From contig NZ_BMML01000045.1 of NCBI RefSeq assembly GCF_014645815.1, positions 1 through 48,035 of the forward strand: DNA of 48,035 nucleotides, in the 5' to 3' direction. Source of the stretch: Streptomyces fuscichromogenes. GTDB taxonomy: Bacteria; Actinomycetota; Actinomycetes; Streptomycetales; Streptomycetaceae. Made by a program: the position numbers and the translations under genes. Below are positions 23,602-31,492 of the stretch, piece by piece. The stretch's first letter is position 1; each line of letters starts with the position of its first letter. The notes under the pieces were generated by a model, which ran no database searches, had not been told where the DNA came from, and saw only the letters and a list, made by a program, of their open reading frames with translations.

Positions 23602-24705
23602 TCAGGCCGCCTTCTGCCCGGCGCGTTCGAGCCGGCGCAGCAGCGGCAGCACCCGGGTGTAGAAGATCCGCATCTCGTCACGGGTCGGCCAGCCGGAGAA
23701 GATGAACTCGCTGATCCCGGCCGCCTTGTACTCGTAGAGATACGCGGCGACCTCCTCGTAGCTGCCCACCACGCAGAGCGCCGGCCCGCCGCGATATGCC
23801 ACGGCGCCGGAGAACAGCATGGGAGAGAGCCAGTCGGACTCCGCGGTCTGGGCCAGCTGGAAGGAGGTCTTCACCGCCACGGAATCGGAGGAGGCCACGG
23901 CCGCCGCGATCCGCTTGCGGTGTTCCTCGTCGGGATCGCCCATCATCGCCGCGAGATCCGCCAGCGCCTGCGCGCGGGTCTCCCTCGCCAGCACATGCAT
24001 GCGCGTTCCCACCCGGCCGCCCCGGGTCAGGACGGACTTCGCCGCCGCGGCCATTCCCTCGGGCGTGTCGCCGTAGCGCAGCCAGCAGTCGCCGTGGTCC
24101 ACGGCGGTCTGCTGTGCCACCTCCGACGCCCCGCTGATGTATATCTCGGGACGGCCTCCGCCCTTGTATCCCAGGCCGATCTCCGCATCCTCGATGCGAT
24201 AGTGCTCGCCCTTGTAGGACAACGGGGTCTCACCGCGCCAGAGTCCGTGGAGAATGTCCAGGAACTCGTTGGAGCGGGCATAGCGCTCGTCGTGGGCGAG
24301 AAAGTCACCGTAATACGCCTGCTCGACCGGGGAAGCACCGGCGACCAGGTTGAGGGATATCCGCCCGTCCGACATCCAGGAGACCGTGTTGACCACCTGG
24401 GCGAAGAGCGTCGGTGAGAGCAGTCCGGGGCGGTAGGCGAGGAGGAACTTGACGCGCCGGGTCTCGCGGACCAGGGCGCCGAGCATCGGGAGCGGATCGG
24501 GCATGTGCGCGCCGATCCCCATGAGGAGCGAGTCCACGCCCAGCTCGTCCGCCTCCTGCGCGAATTCGACGATCCCGTCGAAATCGAGCTGGCCGACCCT
24601 GTACTTCCCCGACGCCTTCTGCTGCCCGCTGAGCGGCGAGTTCCAGTGCACTCTCAGCTCGTTCGAATCCGACTGCGGTTGGCCTGAAAAGCCGCTGGCG
24701 TCCAA
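23602..24705 (-). CDS. SsuD-like flavin-dependent monooxygenase (LLM class)
   Basis: 367 aa; the best start is the TTG at 24705 with GGAAGGTGAAG upstream, because no ATG precedes the conserved ELRVHWNSP segment. Bacterial-luciferase-type barrel features: FAQEADELGVDSLLMGIG, KFLLAYRPGLLSPTLFAQ, WMSDGRISLNLVAGASPVEQ, YYGDFLAHDERYARSNEFLD, and GYKGGGRPEIYISGAS. Closest in pattern to alkanesulfonate monooxygenase, which needs FMNH2 from a reductase; the flavin reductase at 13434-13937 is the likely supplier. The shared GGACCTAGGTCC promoter module upstream places it in the same regulon as the ATP-grasp operon. In the cluster it may oxidise a pathway intermediate rather than a sulfonate. Confidence 0.85.
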   Translation of the reverse strand: MDASGFSGQPQSDSNELRVHWNSPLSGQQKASGKYRVGQLDFDGIVEFAQEADELGVDSLLMGIGAHMPDPLPMLGALVRETRRVKFLLAYRPGLLSPTLFAQVVNTVSWMSDGRISLNLVAGASPVEQAYYGDFLAHDERYARSNEFLDILHGLWRGETPLSYKGEHYRIEDAEIGLGYKGGGRPEIYISGASEVAQQTAVDHGDCWLRYGDTPEGMAAAAKSVLTRGGRVGTRMHVLARETRAQALADLAAMMGDPDEEHRKRIAAAVASSDSVAVKTSFQLAQTAESDWLSPMLFSGAVAYRGGPALCVVGSYEEVAAYLYEYKAAGISEFIFSGWPTRDEMRIFYTRVLPLLRRLERAGQKAA

Positions 24706-24810
24706 GACTTCACCTTCCGATCGCTGAAAATCCGACGCCCGGGCCGCAGTACGCGAGAATCAGCCGGCCAGTGAACAAAATCCGTCCTGGCGAATACCCG
24801 GGTGGTTTCC

Positions 24811-24825
24811 CGAACATGTTGTTCG
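24811..24825. promoter_or_regulatory. Palindrome in monooxygenase leader
   Basis: CGAACA-TGT-TGTTCG, a perfect 6-bp inverted repeat with a 3-base centre, downstream (in transcription sense) of the shared module. The related stretch next to copy 1 (about 14358-14369) has a degenerate version, CGACGTGTCG. A second operator is possible. Confidence 0.4.
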
Positions 24826-24835
24826 CGCTGTCCCA

Positions 24836-24880
24836 GCCTCGCACGCCAGCGGCCCGGTCAGAATAGGACCTAGGTCCCGG
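24836..24880 (-). promoter_or_regulatory. Shared promoter/operator module, copy 2
   Basis: Inverted copy of 14308-14352 (42 of 45 bases). Contains the perfect 12-bp palindrome GGACCTAGGTCC (24866-24877) followed on the minus strand by TATTCT as -10. It points toward the monooxygenase gene, whose start lies about 130 bases downstream. Confidence 0.6.
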
Positions 24881-24920
24881 CCCGTGCGGTGACGGCGTGC
24901 GGCGCCGGGGGCGGTGAACG

Positions 24921-26222
24921 TCAGGGCCGGCCCGGGCTGTGCGCGCGCAGGCGGTCGGACCAGTTCACGACGAGCGGCACGGCCTGGCCGACGGCGAGGA
25001 AGAGGGCTCCCATGACCAGCCAGCCCGGCCCGCCCCAGCCGATGCAGACCAGGCCGAGCAGCGGCGGCCCGACCGCGTTGGACAGGCCCTGGCCGATGGC
25101 GAACAGCCCCGAGTACTGGCCCTGTGCGTGCTCCGGGGCGAGACCGAAGGACAGCTCGAACGAGCCGGCGGTGTGCCACAGTTCGCCCACCGTGTGGGCG
25201 ACCACGCCGAGCACGACGACGGCCATGGCGACCCATCCGGGCGCACCGCCCGCCGCCGCGATGAGCGCGGTGGCCAGGAGGAACGCCGCTCCCGCACGGC
25301 GCACCGTGCGGCCGGCCGCCGCGTTGTTGTCGACGCCGCGGCTGACCCGCACCTGCAGGCAGACCACGAGGGCGGTGTTGACCGCCACGCTCGCGCCCAC
25401 GAACCACCGCGGGGCCTGGGTGTGCCCGATGATCCACAGCGGCAGGGCGAAGATCAGCACCTGGGTCTGGATGGACATGAGGCCGTCCAGGACGGTGAGG
25501 ACCACGTACGGCCTGTCCTTCAGGGCCGGCCAGCGGCCGCCCTCCGCCGGGGCCTTGACCGTTGGCACGGACGGAACGCGGGAGGTGAGGGCCGCGGAGA
25601 GGAGGAACGCGACGGCGGTGCCGAGGATGAGGCTCACGTACGCGGTCCTGGTGTCCAGTTGGACGACGACGCCGGCTGCAAGCGCACCGCAGCCGAGCGC
25701 GATGTTGTTGAGGGCGCGCAGGTAGGAGCGGTAGCGGGTGGGGTTCGGGGCGCCCAGGGCGCGGGTCAGCGGGCCGCGGGCGGCGGTGCCGGCCGAGACG
25801 GCGAGCTCGGCCACGCACAGGAACGCGATCAGCGGGGGAACGGTGCGCACGAACACCAGGCCCGCCACGGCGAGAGCCTGCACGACGACCGCGAGCCGGA
25901 AGACCTCGCGCGGGCCGCGCCGGTCGGCCAGGCGGCCGACGGGGACGCCGGCCGCGAGTCCGATCAGGGCGGCGGTGCCCAGGGCGAATCCGACCCGGGC
26001 GACCGGGAGGCCCACGGAGCGGGTGAAGAACAGCGCGGCCCCGGAGATGAAGAGGCCCTTGCCGATCTGGTTGATGAACGTCGCGGCGGCGAAGGCGCGT
26101 TTGGGGCTCGTCTCGGGGATGAGGCCGCGGGCCACCAGCCAGGCCGGCAACCCTCCTGCGGTGCCGTTCCCGGCCGCCGCCTGCGTCGGTGCGCTCTGCG
26201 GGGGCTGAATCCTGGTGTCCAC
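24921..26222 (-). CDS. MFS transporter
   Basis: 433 aa, GTG start at 26222 with GGAGGACAG upstream. About twelve hydrophobic segments, with the MFS loop motif GRLADRRGPREVFR between helices 2 and 3 and a long cytoplasmic loop (RVPSVPTVKAPAEGGRWPAL) at mid-length. The N-terminal 30 residues are hydrophilic. It is encoded upstream of the monooxygenase on the same strand with 215 bases between, including that gene's own promoter module. The position at the right edge of the cluster suggests export of, or self-resistance to, the product. Confidence 0.85.
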   Translation of the reverse strand: MDTRIQPPQSAPTQAAAGNGTAGGLPAWLVARGLIPETSPKRAFAAATFINQIGKGLFISGAALFFTRSVGLPVARVGFALGTAALIGLAAGVPVGRLADRRGPREVFRLAVVVQALAVAGLVFVRTVPPLIAFLCVAELAVSAGTAARGPLTRALGAPNPTRYRSYLRALNNIALGCGALAAGVVVQLDTRTAYVSLILGTAVAFLLSAALTSRVPSVPTVKAPAEGGRWPALKDRPYVVLTVLDGLMSIQTQVLIFALPLWIIGHTQAPRWFVGASVAVNTALVVCLQVRVSRGVDNNAAAGRTVRRAGAAFLLATALIAAAGGAPGWVAMAVVVLGVVAHTVGELWHTAGSFELSFGLAPEHAQGQYSGLFAIGQGLSNAVGPPLLGLVCIGWGGPGWLVMGALFLAVGQAVPLVVNWSDRLRAHSPGRP

Positions 26223-26338
26223 CTGGCTGTCCTCCGTTTCTGGGTGATGGCGTGTGCGCGGGTGTCCTCATGCCGGGCACGCCGTCCACGCCGTTCACGC
26301 CGCCTGGCCGGCGAGCGCTTCCGGGTACTTCGCGTGCT

Positions 26339-26405
26339 TCCGGGTTCTTCCGGGTTCTTCCGGCGGCTTCCGGCGGCCTCCGGCGGCCTCCGGCGGCTTC
26401 CGGGT
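26339..26405. repeat. 10-bp tandem repeat array
   Basis: Six to seven consecutive decamers of the type CCGGGTTCTT or CCGGCGGCTT, with degenerate units extending upstream to about 26320. Located between the MFS gene and the SDR gene. It has the appearance of a slippage-generated minisatellite; no coding frame is convincing. Confidence 0.85.
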
Positions 26406-26448
26406 GCGCGGGCGCTGCCTCGCGCGGCTCGACGGACCCCGCTGCCGG

Positions 26449-27153
26449 TCAGGCGGACTTGTGGCGGGCGCCGCCCTCGATGTGGATCGTCTCGCCGGAG
26501 ACGAAGCCGGCCCGCAGGAGCCACATCACCGTGTCGACGACGTCGTCGGCCTCGCCGTGGCGTCCGACGAAGGTCTGGTCCGCGCTGTTGCTCAGCAGGG
26601 CGGTCTTCCTGTCACCGAGGCGGTCCCACGCGCCCGAGTCCACGACGCCGGGCGAGACGGCGTTGACCCGTACCGGCGCCAGATCCGCCGCCAGGTGGCG
26701 GACGGCGTACTCGACCGCACCGTTCGTGACGCCCTTGACCAGTGATCCCGGCCGGGGGCGCCAGCCGACCACACCGGAGAACAGCACCATCGACCCGGCC
26801 GGCCGCAGGACCGGCGCGAAGTGCTTGGCCACCAGCATCGGTCCGACCACCTTGGCCGTGAACGCGGCCAGCAGCCTGTCGCGGTCCAGTTCGGTGACGC
26901 GGACGTCGTGCGGCGCCGAACCGGTCGTCACGATGTGGTCGATCCCGTCCTTCAGCCGCCGCGCCGCGGCCGCGAGCGTCGACTCGTCCTGCAGATCGAC
27001 CCGCACCGCCGTGGCGCCGATCCCGCCCGCCAGCGCGTCGGCCGCGGCCAGGTCGCGGGCGCCGACGACAACGTCGTAGCCGTCCTTCGCCGCGCGCCTC
27101 GCGACGGCCGCGCCGAGCGCCCGCGCACCCCCGATGACCAAGACCCGTTCCAT
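26449..27153 (-). CDS. Short-chain dehydrogenase-like protein
   Basis: 234 aa with the N-terminal dinucleotide motif VLVIGGARALGAAVARRAAK and VRVNAVSPGVVDSG near the C-terminus. At the usual YxxxK position the sequence is GSLVK (in RPRPGSLVKGVTN), so the catalytic tyrosine seems absent; this occurs in a group of atypical actinomycete SDRs. Divergent from an HxlR regulator 82 bases away, the common arrangement in which HxlR represses the adjacent oxidoreductase. Substrate unknown. Confidence 0.8.
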   Translation of the reverse strand: MERVLVIGGARALGAAVARRAAKDGYDVVVGARDLAAADALAGGIGATAVRVDLQDESTLAAAARRLKDGIDHIVTTGSAPHDVRVTELDRDRLLAAFTAKVVGPMLVAKHFAPVLRPAGSMVLFSGVVGWRPRPGSLVKGVTNGAVEYAVRHLAADLAPVRVNAVSPGVVDSGAWDRLGDRKTALLSNSADQTFVGRHGEADDVVDTVMWLLRAGFVSGETIHIEGGARHKSA

Positions 27154-27188
27154 GTGTCTCGACTCCCTTTCCTAGGACCGAGCACCAC

Positions 27189-27210
27189 GGTATGGTTTTG
27201 ATACCGGTAT
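27189..27210. promoter_or_regulatory. Operator between SDR and HxlR genes
   Basis: GGTAT-N7-ATACC overlapping the perfect palindrome ATACCGGTAT (27201-27210), in the short divergent intergenic space. A symmetric site centred between both starts is what an autoregulated HxlR protein would bind. Confidence 0.55.
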
Positions 27211-27235
27211 CTTCAACGAAACTGGGAGCAGCGCA

Positions 27236-27595
27236 ATGAGCAAGGCGTACAACGTGATGGCAGCGACCTGCCCGAGCCGCACGGTGCTGCACCGCATCGG
27301 CGCCCGCTGGACCGTGTTCGTCGTCAACGCCCTCGCCGACGGACCCCGCCGGTTCACCGAACTGAAGGGACACATCCGGGGCATCACCCCCAAGGCCCTG
27401 ACCGAGACCCTGCGTTCCCTGGAGGCCGACGGCCTGATCAGCCGCCACGACCACGACGAGAACCCGCCCCGCGTCGAGTACGCCCTGACACCGCTGGGCC
27501 GCTCCCTGCTCATCCCGCTGCGCGCCGTACGGCTCTGGGCCGAGGAGCATGTCCCGGACATCGAGGCGGCCCGGTCGCGGCAGCCGGTTCCCTGA
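27236..27595 (+). CDS. HxlR-family regulator
   Basis: 119 aa winged-helix protein: TCPSRTVLHRIGARWTVFVV, ADGPRRFTELKGHIRGITPK, TETLRSLEADGLISR and YALTPLGRSLLIPL. The cysteine in TCP near residue 11 matches the redox-sensing Cys of some HxlR proteins (for example YodB or HypR), so oxidative or electrophile sensing is possible. Divergent from the SDR gene it probably controls. Confidence 0.85.
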   Translation: MSKAYNVMAATCPSRTVLHRIGARWTVFVVNALADGPRRFTELKGHIRGITPKALTETLRSLEADGLISRHDHDENPPRVEYALTPLGRSLLIPLRAVRLWAEEHVPDIEAARSRQPVP

Positions 27596-27862
27596 GCCGT
27601 GAGGCGGGTGCCCGAGCCGTGAGGCGGCGCTCCGGCACTCCGGCGCTCCGGCACTCCCCGGTGACGGCGGGGCCGAAGGCACCGAAGGCGCCGGGTTCCT
27701 GTGCGGCATCGGCCAGGGCCGCGGGGCCGCGGCGGAGTGCCCGGACTCGGGGGCGGCGGGCCGGAGTTCTCCCTCACCGTCGAGACCGCGGGCGGTGCCG
27801 GCGGGCGGCCGGTCCCCCGCGGGCAGGGCACCGGGAGCGTCCGTGCCGCGCTCCCCCTGCGG
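27596..27862. other. Intergenic region after HxlR gene
   Basis: Contains short direct repeats (GCTCCGGCACTCC-type) just after the HxlR stop. No convincing gene seen. Confidence 0.4.
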
Positions 27863-28438
27863 CTACCGCCTCGGTCCCGCGACGGCGTAGGCCGCGCTGC
27901 CGACGACGGTGAGGACCAGGGCCGTCCAGGTGCCCGCTGCCGTGCCGGGAGGCAGCAGCATCCACGTCGCCGCCTCCATCGGCGCACTCGTCGGGGGCGG
28001 GGCGAGGAACGAGAACGAGAGCCAGGCGAACGGCAGCGTCCACGCGTACGGGCCGCCCGCGAGCGCCGCGCCCAGGGCGGCCAGTCCCGTCAGGCCCGCG
28101 CTGTCCCGGACGACGAACGCGGTGGTGGCCATGGGCGCGCCCATGGTCTGCACTGTCAGCAGCGCCGCGGCGACGGCCGCGGCGGCGAGCAGCACGTGCG
28201 CCGTTCTGCGGGGCACCCAGCGGATCGCGGCCGTCCGGTCCAGCGCGGGGTCCTGCCCGCCGAGCCCGGCCGAGAAGGCCATCGCCCCCGTGGCGAGGAC
28301 GAGCACGGGCAGCCGTGGATCGCCGGGGCCCGCGCCCTCGTCCCGGGCCAGTGCCCACACCGTCACCATGCCGACCACCAGCGCGGCGAGCGACGCGGGT
28401 ACCTGACGCGAGCGTGCGTACAGCGTCAGCCATCTCAC
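27863..28438 (-). CDS. ABC transporter membrane subunit 2 (probable)
   Basis: About 191 aa starting at a GTG (28438) that overlaps the stop of the preceding permease gene as GTGA, so it is translationally coupled. Five to six hydrophobic helices (for example SLAALVVGMVTVWALA and VLLAAAAVAAALLTVQTMGA) and a final GTWTALVLTVVGSAAYAVAG. No family motif beyond the transmembrane pattern; the role as membrane partner is inferred from the operon. Confidence 0.65.
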   Translation of the reverse strand: MRWLTLYARSRQVPASLAALVVGMVTVWALARDEGAGPGDPRLPVLVLATGAMAFSAGLGGQDPALDRTAAIRWVPRRTAHVLLAAAAVAAALLTVQTMGAPMATTAFVVRDSAGLTGLAALGAALAGGPYAWTLPFAWLSFSFLAPPPTSAPMEAATWMLLPPGTAAGTWTALVLTVVGSAAYAVAGPRR

Positions 28439-29835
28439 CTTGACGCACCGCCGGACAGCGACAGCACCTTGAACGGGTCGCCGTCGCAGGAGAGCGCGGC
28501 GGCGCGCATCGCGTTGATCCGCGAGAGCTGCTCGGACCGGGGAAGCGCCTTGAGTCTCTGCCACACCGGGCGGGTCTCGGACTCGACCTCGCGGCGCATA
28601 CGTGCCGGCGTGCCGGGGAGCGGCTCGAGGTCCCCGAGGACCCAGGCCGCCGCGACGGTCTGCGCGTATTCATCGTCCCCGAAGCCGCTCCAGCCGACAG
28701 GGGTGCACCCTGGCACCATGGCCTTGGCGATCAGGGCCCGGGTGAGCTCCCTGCCCTTCGCGGCGGCGACGGTGTCGTCGTCGAAGTCGAGGAGCACGGT
28801 CGTGCGGGACCACCGCGGCGTGGAGCCCTGCGGCAGTACGGCGGTGTTCTCCCGGACCGAGACCGGCGCCTGGGCACCCAGGGCACCGTGCAGCAGCCGC
28901 AGCGCCTCCTTGCCGGGACCCGCGAGGTCCGCGAGCCGTGCCTGCTGCGTCTTCGTCACGCACACCGGGCCGTCGCACACCGGCTGCGCGGCGGCCTCGT
29001 CGACGACGTACATCCGGTGCGCGTCGGAGGGGAGGACGGGCAGGGCGATCGCCGCACCCGCCAGGACGGGCGTCAGGGCGGCCAGCCGGGCGCGCGGGGT
29101 CGCGGCGGCGAGCAGCGCGAAGCCGGTTGCGGCCATGCCGAGCAGCCAGACGGTCTGCCCGACGTGCACGGAGGCGGAGAGCGTGACGAACGCCTCGCGC
29201 ACGTCGTCCACCGTGGGTGACAGCAGCGAGAGCCGGTTCGGCTCCGTGCTCGGGAACCCGTCCGCCGTGTCCGTCTGCGTCCGGCCCAGCGACATGTGCA
29301 TGAGGGCGGTGAACACGAAGGCGCCCATGGCCAGCGCGGGCGGGGTGAGCGGGGACGGCAGGGTCCTTGCGGCCCCCATGCCCAGCACGGCCCCCGCGAC
29401 GAGGAAGAGTGCCCCCACCAGCGAGACCGGCAGCCACCCGAAGTGCGTGTACCCGGTGTGGGCGAGGACCTGGACCCCGCCCACGAGGACGAGGAACGCG
29501 AAGGCCGAGGCCAGCGTGATCGCCGTCGCGCCCGCCAGGACGGCCGCGCGGTGCCGGGCGGGCCGTGGCGTGCTCGTCAGCAGTTCGGACATCTTCGAGC
29601 GGTGATCGCGCAGTCCCTGCAGCGCCCCGAGCCCCACGGCGAGCGGCCACAGGTAGAACAGCAGGGAGCGGGTCCACAGGGCCAGTGGTGTCCACTGGGC
29701 CGTCCACGCCGTGGTGCCGCTCCACCAGGCGCCGTTCACCAGGTACAGGAACGCCAGCGCCGGTACCAGGACCACGACGCCGGCCCACGGGGCGACCGAA
29801 CGCCTCAACTCGATACGCAGGACGCGGGCGTTCAC
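28435..29835 (-). CDS. ABC transporter membrane subunit 1 (ABC-2-like)
   Basis: 466 aa from a GTG at 29835, overlapping the ATPase stop (GTGA). The first 270 residues contain about seven helices (APWAGVVVLVPALAFLYLVN, SLLFYLWPLAVGLGALQGL, AITLASAFAFLVLVGGVQVL and others). The C-terminal 200 residues are soluble, with DAHRMYVVDEAAAQPVCDGP and CSRTTVLL-like stretches, probably extracytoplasmic. The arrangement resembles ABC-2 type exporters or permeases with a large outer domain found beside sigma/anti-sigma pairs in Streptomyces. Confidence 0.75.
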   Translation of the reverse strand: MNARVLRIELRRSVAPWAGVVVLVPALAFLYLVNGAWWSGTTAWTAQWTPLALWTRSLLFYLWPLAVGLGALQGLRDHRSKMSELLTSTPRPARHRAAVLAGATAITLASAFAFLVLVGGVQVLAHTGYTHFGWLPVSLVGALFLVAGAVLGMGAARTLPSPLTPPALAMGAFVFTALMHMSLGRTQTDTADGFPSTEPNRLSLLSPTVDDVREAFVTLSASVHVGQTVWLLGMAATGFALLAAATPRARLAALTPVLAGAAIALPVLPSDAHRMYVVDEAAAQPVCDGPVCVTKTQQARLADLAGPGKEALRLLHGALGAQAPVSVRENTAVLPQGSTPRWSRTTVLLDFDDDTVAAAKGRELTRALIAKAMVPGCTPVGWSGFGDDEYAQTVAAAWVLGDLEPLPGTPARMRREVESETRPVWQRLKALPRSEQLSRINAMRAAALSCDGDPFKVLSLSGGASR

Positions 29836-30641
29836 CAGGTGCCCCTTTCCTGCCCGGGGTCCTGCAGCAGGGCCGAGTAGCCGCGCTCCAGCGGGCTGTC
29901 CCCCACGTGTCCGGGGCCGCCCGCCGAGGCCAGCTCGTCCACGGTGCCCTGGAAGACCAGCCGGCCCTCGGCGAAGAGCACCACGTCGGTGCAGGCGGCG
30001 GCGACGTCCTCGACCAGATGAGTCGAGACCAGCACGCAGGCGTCCGTGCCCAGCTCCTGCAGCAGCTCGCGCAAGCGCAGCCGCTGCGCCGGGTCCAGGC
30101 CGGCCGTCGGCTCGTCGAGCAGCAGGATCGCCGGATCGTTGACGATGGCCTGGGCGATACCGGCCCTGCGCACCATGCCGCCGGACAGGGCCTTCATCCT
30201 CTCGTCGGCGCGGTCCGCCAGACCCACCCGCTCCACGGCGCGCTGCACCGCGGCGGGGATGTCCGCCTTGGGCACCTCCTTCAGCCACGCCATGTACTCG
30301 ACGAACTCGCGCACCGTGAAGCGCTTGTAGTAGCCGAACTCCTGCGGCAGGTAACCGATCCGGCGGCGCAGCGCACGGTGCTCGCCCATGCCGCCCACGG
30401 CCTCGCCGAGCAGTTCCAGGCTGCCCTCGGTGGGGCGCAGTACGGTGGCCAGCGTCCGGATGAGGGTGGTCTTGCCCGCCCCGTTCGGGCCGAGGAGTCC
30501 GTGGACGCCGGTGCCCAGCGACAGGTCCAGGGCGTCTACGGCCATCCGTTTCCTGCCGACCCTGACCTTCAGCCCGGTCGCCCGGATCTCCCAGGCGTAG
30601 GCCGTCGGTGCGATGTCGGCCGCGCTCACGGCGGACGTCAT
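29832..30641 (-). CDS. ABC transporter ATPase
   Basis: 269 aa, ATG at 30641 with GGAAAGGAAC. Walker A GPNGAGKTT (51-59), Q-loop LPQEFG (98-103), signature LSGGM (152-156), Walker B AILLLDEPTAGLD (171-183) and the switch histidine in STHLVED (206-212). Drives the two membrane proteins encoded directly downstream with 4-base overlaps. The substrate is not evident; drug, lipid or peptide export is typical for this class. Confidence 0.9.
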   Translation of the reverse strand: MTSAVSAADIAPTAYAWEIRATGLKVRVGRKRMAVDALDLSLGTGVHGLLGPNGAGKTTLIRTLATVLRPTEGSLELLGEAVGGMGEHRALRRRIGYLPQEFGYYKRFTVREFVEYMAWLKEVPKADIPAAVQRAVERVGLADRADERMKALSGGMVRRAGIAQAIVNDPAILLLDEPTAGLDPAQRLRLRELLQELGTDACVLVSTHLVEDVAAACTDVVLFAEGRLVFQGTVDELASAGGPGHVGDSPLERGYSALLQDPGQERGTW

Positions 30642-30673
30642 GCGGTGTTCCTTTCCCAGGTTCTTCCCGATGG

Positions 30674-31492
30674 TCATCGATGGGCTCCCAGCACGGTGTA
30701 GGCGCCTCTGCGGGCGATCACGACACCGGTACCGATCGCGAGGAGAAGCCCCCACGCGGGCAGACCGCCCGTCTGCAGAGCGAAGGCCGTACGGCTGGTG
30801 GCCAGGGTCGGCGCCACGACCACGGCGGCCCAGACAGCGGCCAGCACGACGGCCGCGCGGGTCACACCGACGACACCGCCGAGCGCCAGGGTCGTGGAGG
30901 TGAAGGCCAGACAGGGCAACAGCCACTGGGCCACCATCACCCCCGTCGCCCAGCCGCCCACCAGCAGCACGGGGACGACCACGGCAAGCACGGACGCGGT
31001 GCGCCGCAGCACCAGATGGAGCCCGGCCCTGGGCACCGAGGCCGTCAGTTCGTACGCGGGGTCCAGGCCGCGCGACCAGGACGCGGCGACGCCGAGCACG
31101 GGCAGGACCGGCGCGAACAACAGCACCCACGACACCTTGCCGGAGCCCGTGCCGGACAGATCGAGCAGCAGGGCCAGCAGCGTCACGACCACGACCATGG
31201 CCAGCCACGGCACCATCGCCGGCGTCATCCACCTCGACAGCGGCGCCGGCCGGCGCCGCCGGCGCGGCATCGTGGCCGTGACCGCGAGCCGGGGTTCCAG
31301 GCCGGACCACACGGTGTCGACCAGCGACGCCGCGGCGGGCACCCCGGCACGGACAGCGGCGGACAACCGGTCACGGCACACCCGGCACAGCTCCAGATGC
31401 GCCTCCACGGCCCACACCTCGTCGGCGCACAGGCCCGCGCCGCCGCGCGCATACCCCTCGATGATCCGCTTCGACGCGTGTTCGACACTCAT
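30674..31492 (-). CDS. Zinc-finger anti-sigma factor with membrane domain
   Basis: 272 aa. The N-terminal cytoplasmic part has the zf-HC2 anti-sigma motif H32-x3-C36-x2-C39 (AHLELCRVCRDRL). The C-terminal part has about six hydrophobic helices (from MVPWLAMVVVVTLLALLLDL onward). The start overlaps the sigma factor stop (ATGA). It should sequester the sigma factor until an envelope signal releases it. The 32-base gap to the ABC ATPase suggests one five-gene operon. Confidence 0.85.
   Translation of the reverse strand: MSVEHASKRIIEGYARGGAGLCADEVWAVEAHLELCRVCRDRLSAAVRAGVPAAASLVDTVWSGLEPRLAVTATMPRRRRRPAPLSRWMTPAMVPWLAMVVVVTLLALLLDLSGTGSGKVSWVLLFAPVLPVLGVAASWSRGLDPAYELTASVPRAGLHLVLRRTASVLAVVVPVLLVGGWATGVMVAQWLLPCLAFTSTTLALGGVVGVTRAAVVLAAVWAAVVVAPTLATSRTAFALQTGGLPAWGLLLAIGTGVVIARRGAYTVLGAHR

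Noticed and set aside
26320..26405. CRISPR array or coding repeat
   Set aside because: Ten-base tandem units with no spacers and no conserved frame.
27619..29605. Long plus-strand frames across the ABC operon
   Set aside because: They are antisense to the coupled permease genes and have low-complexity composition.
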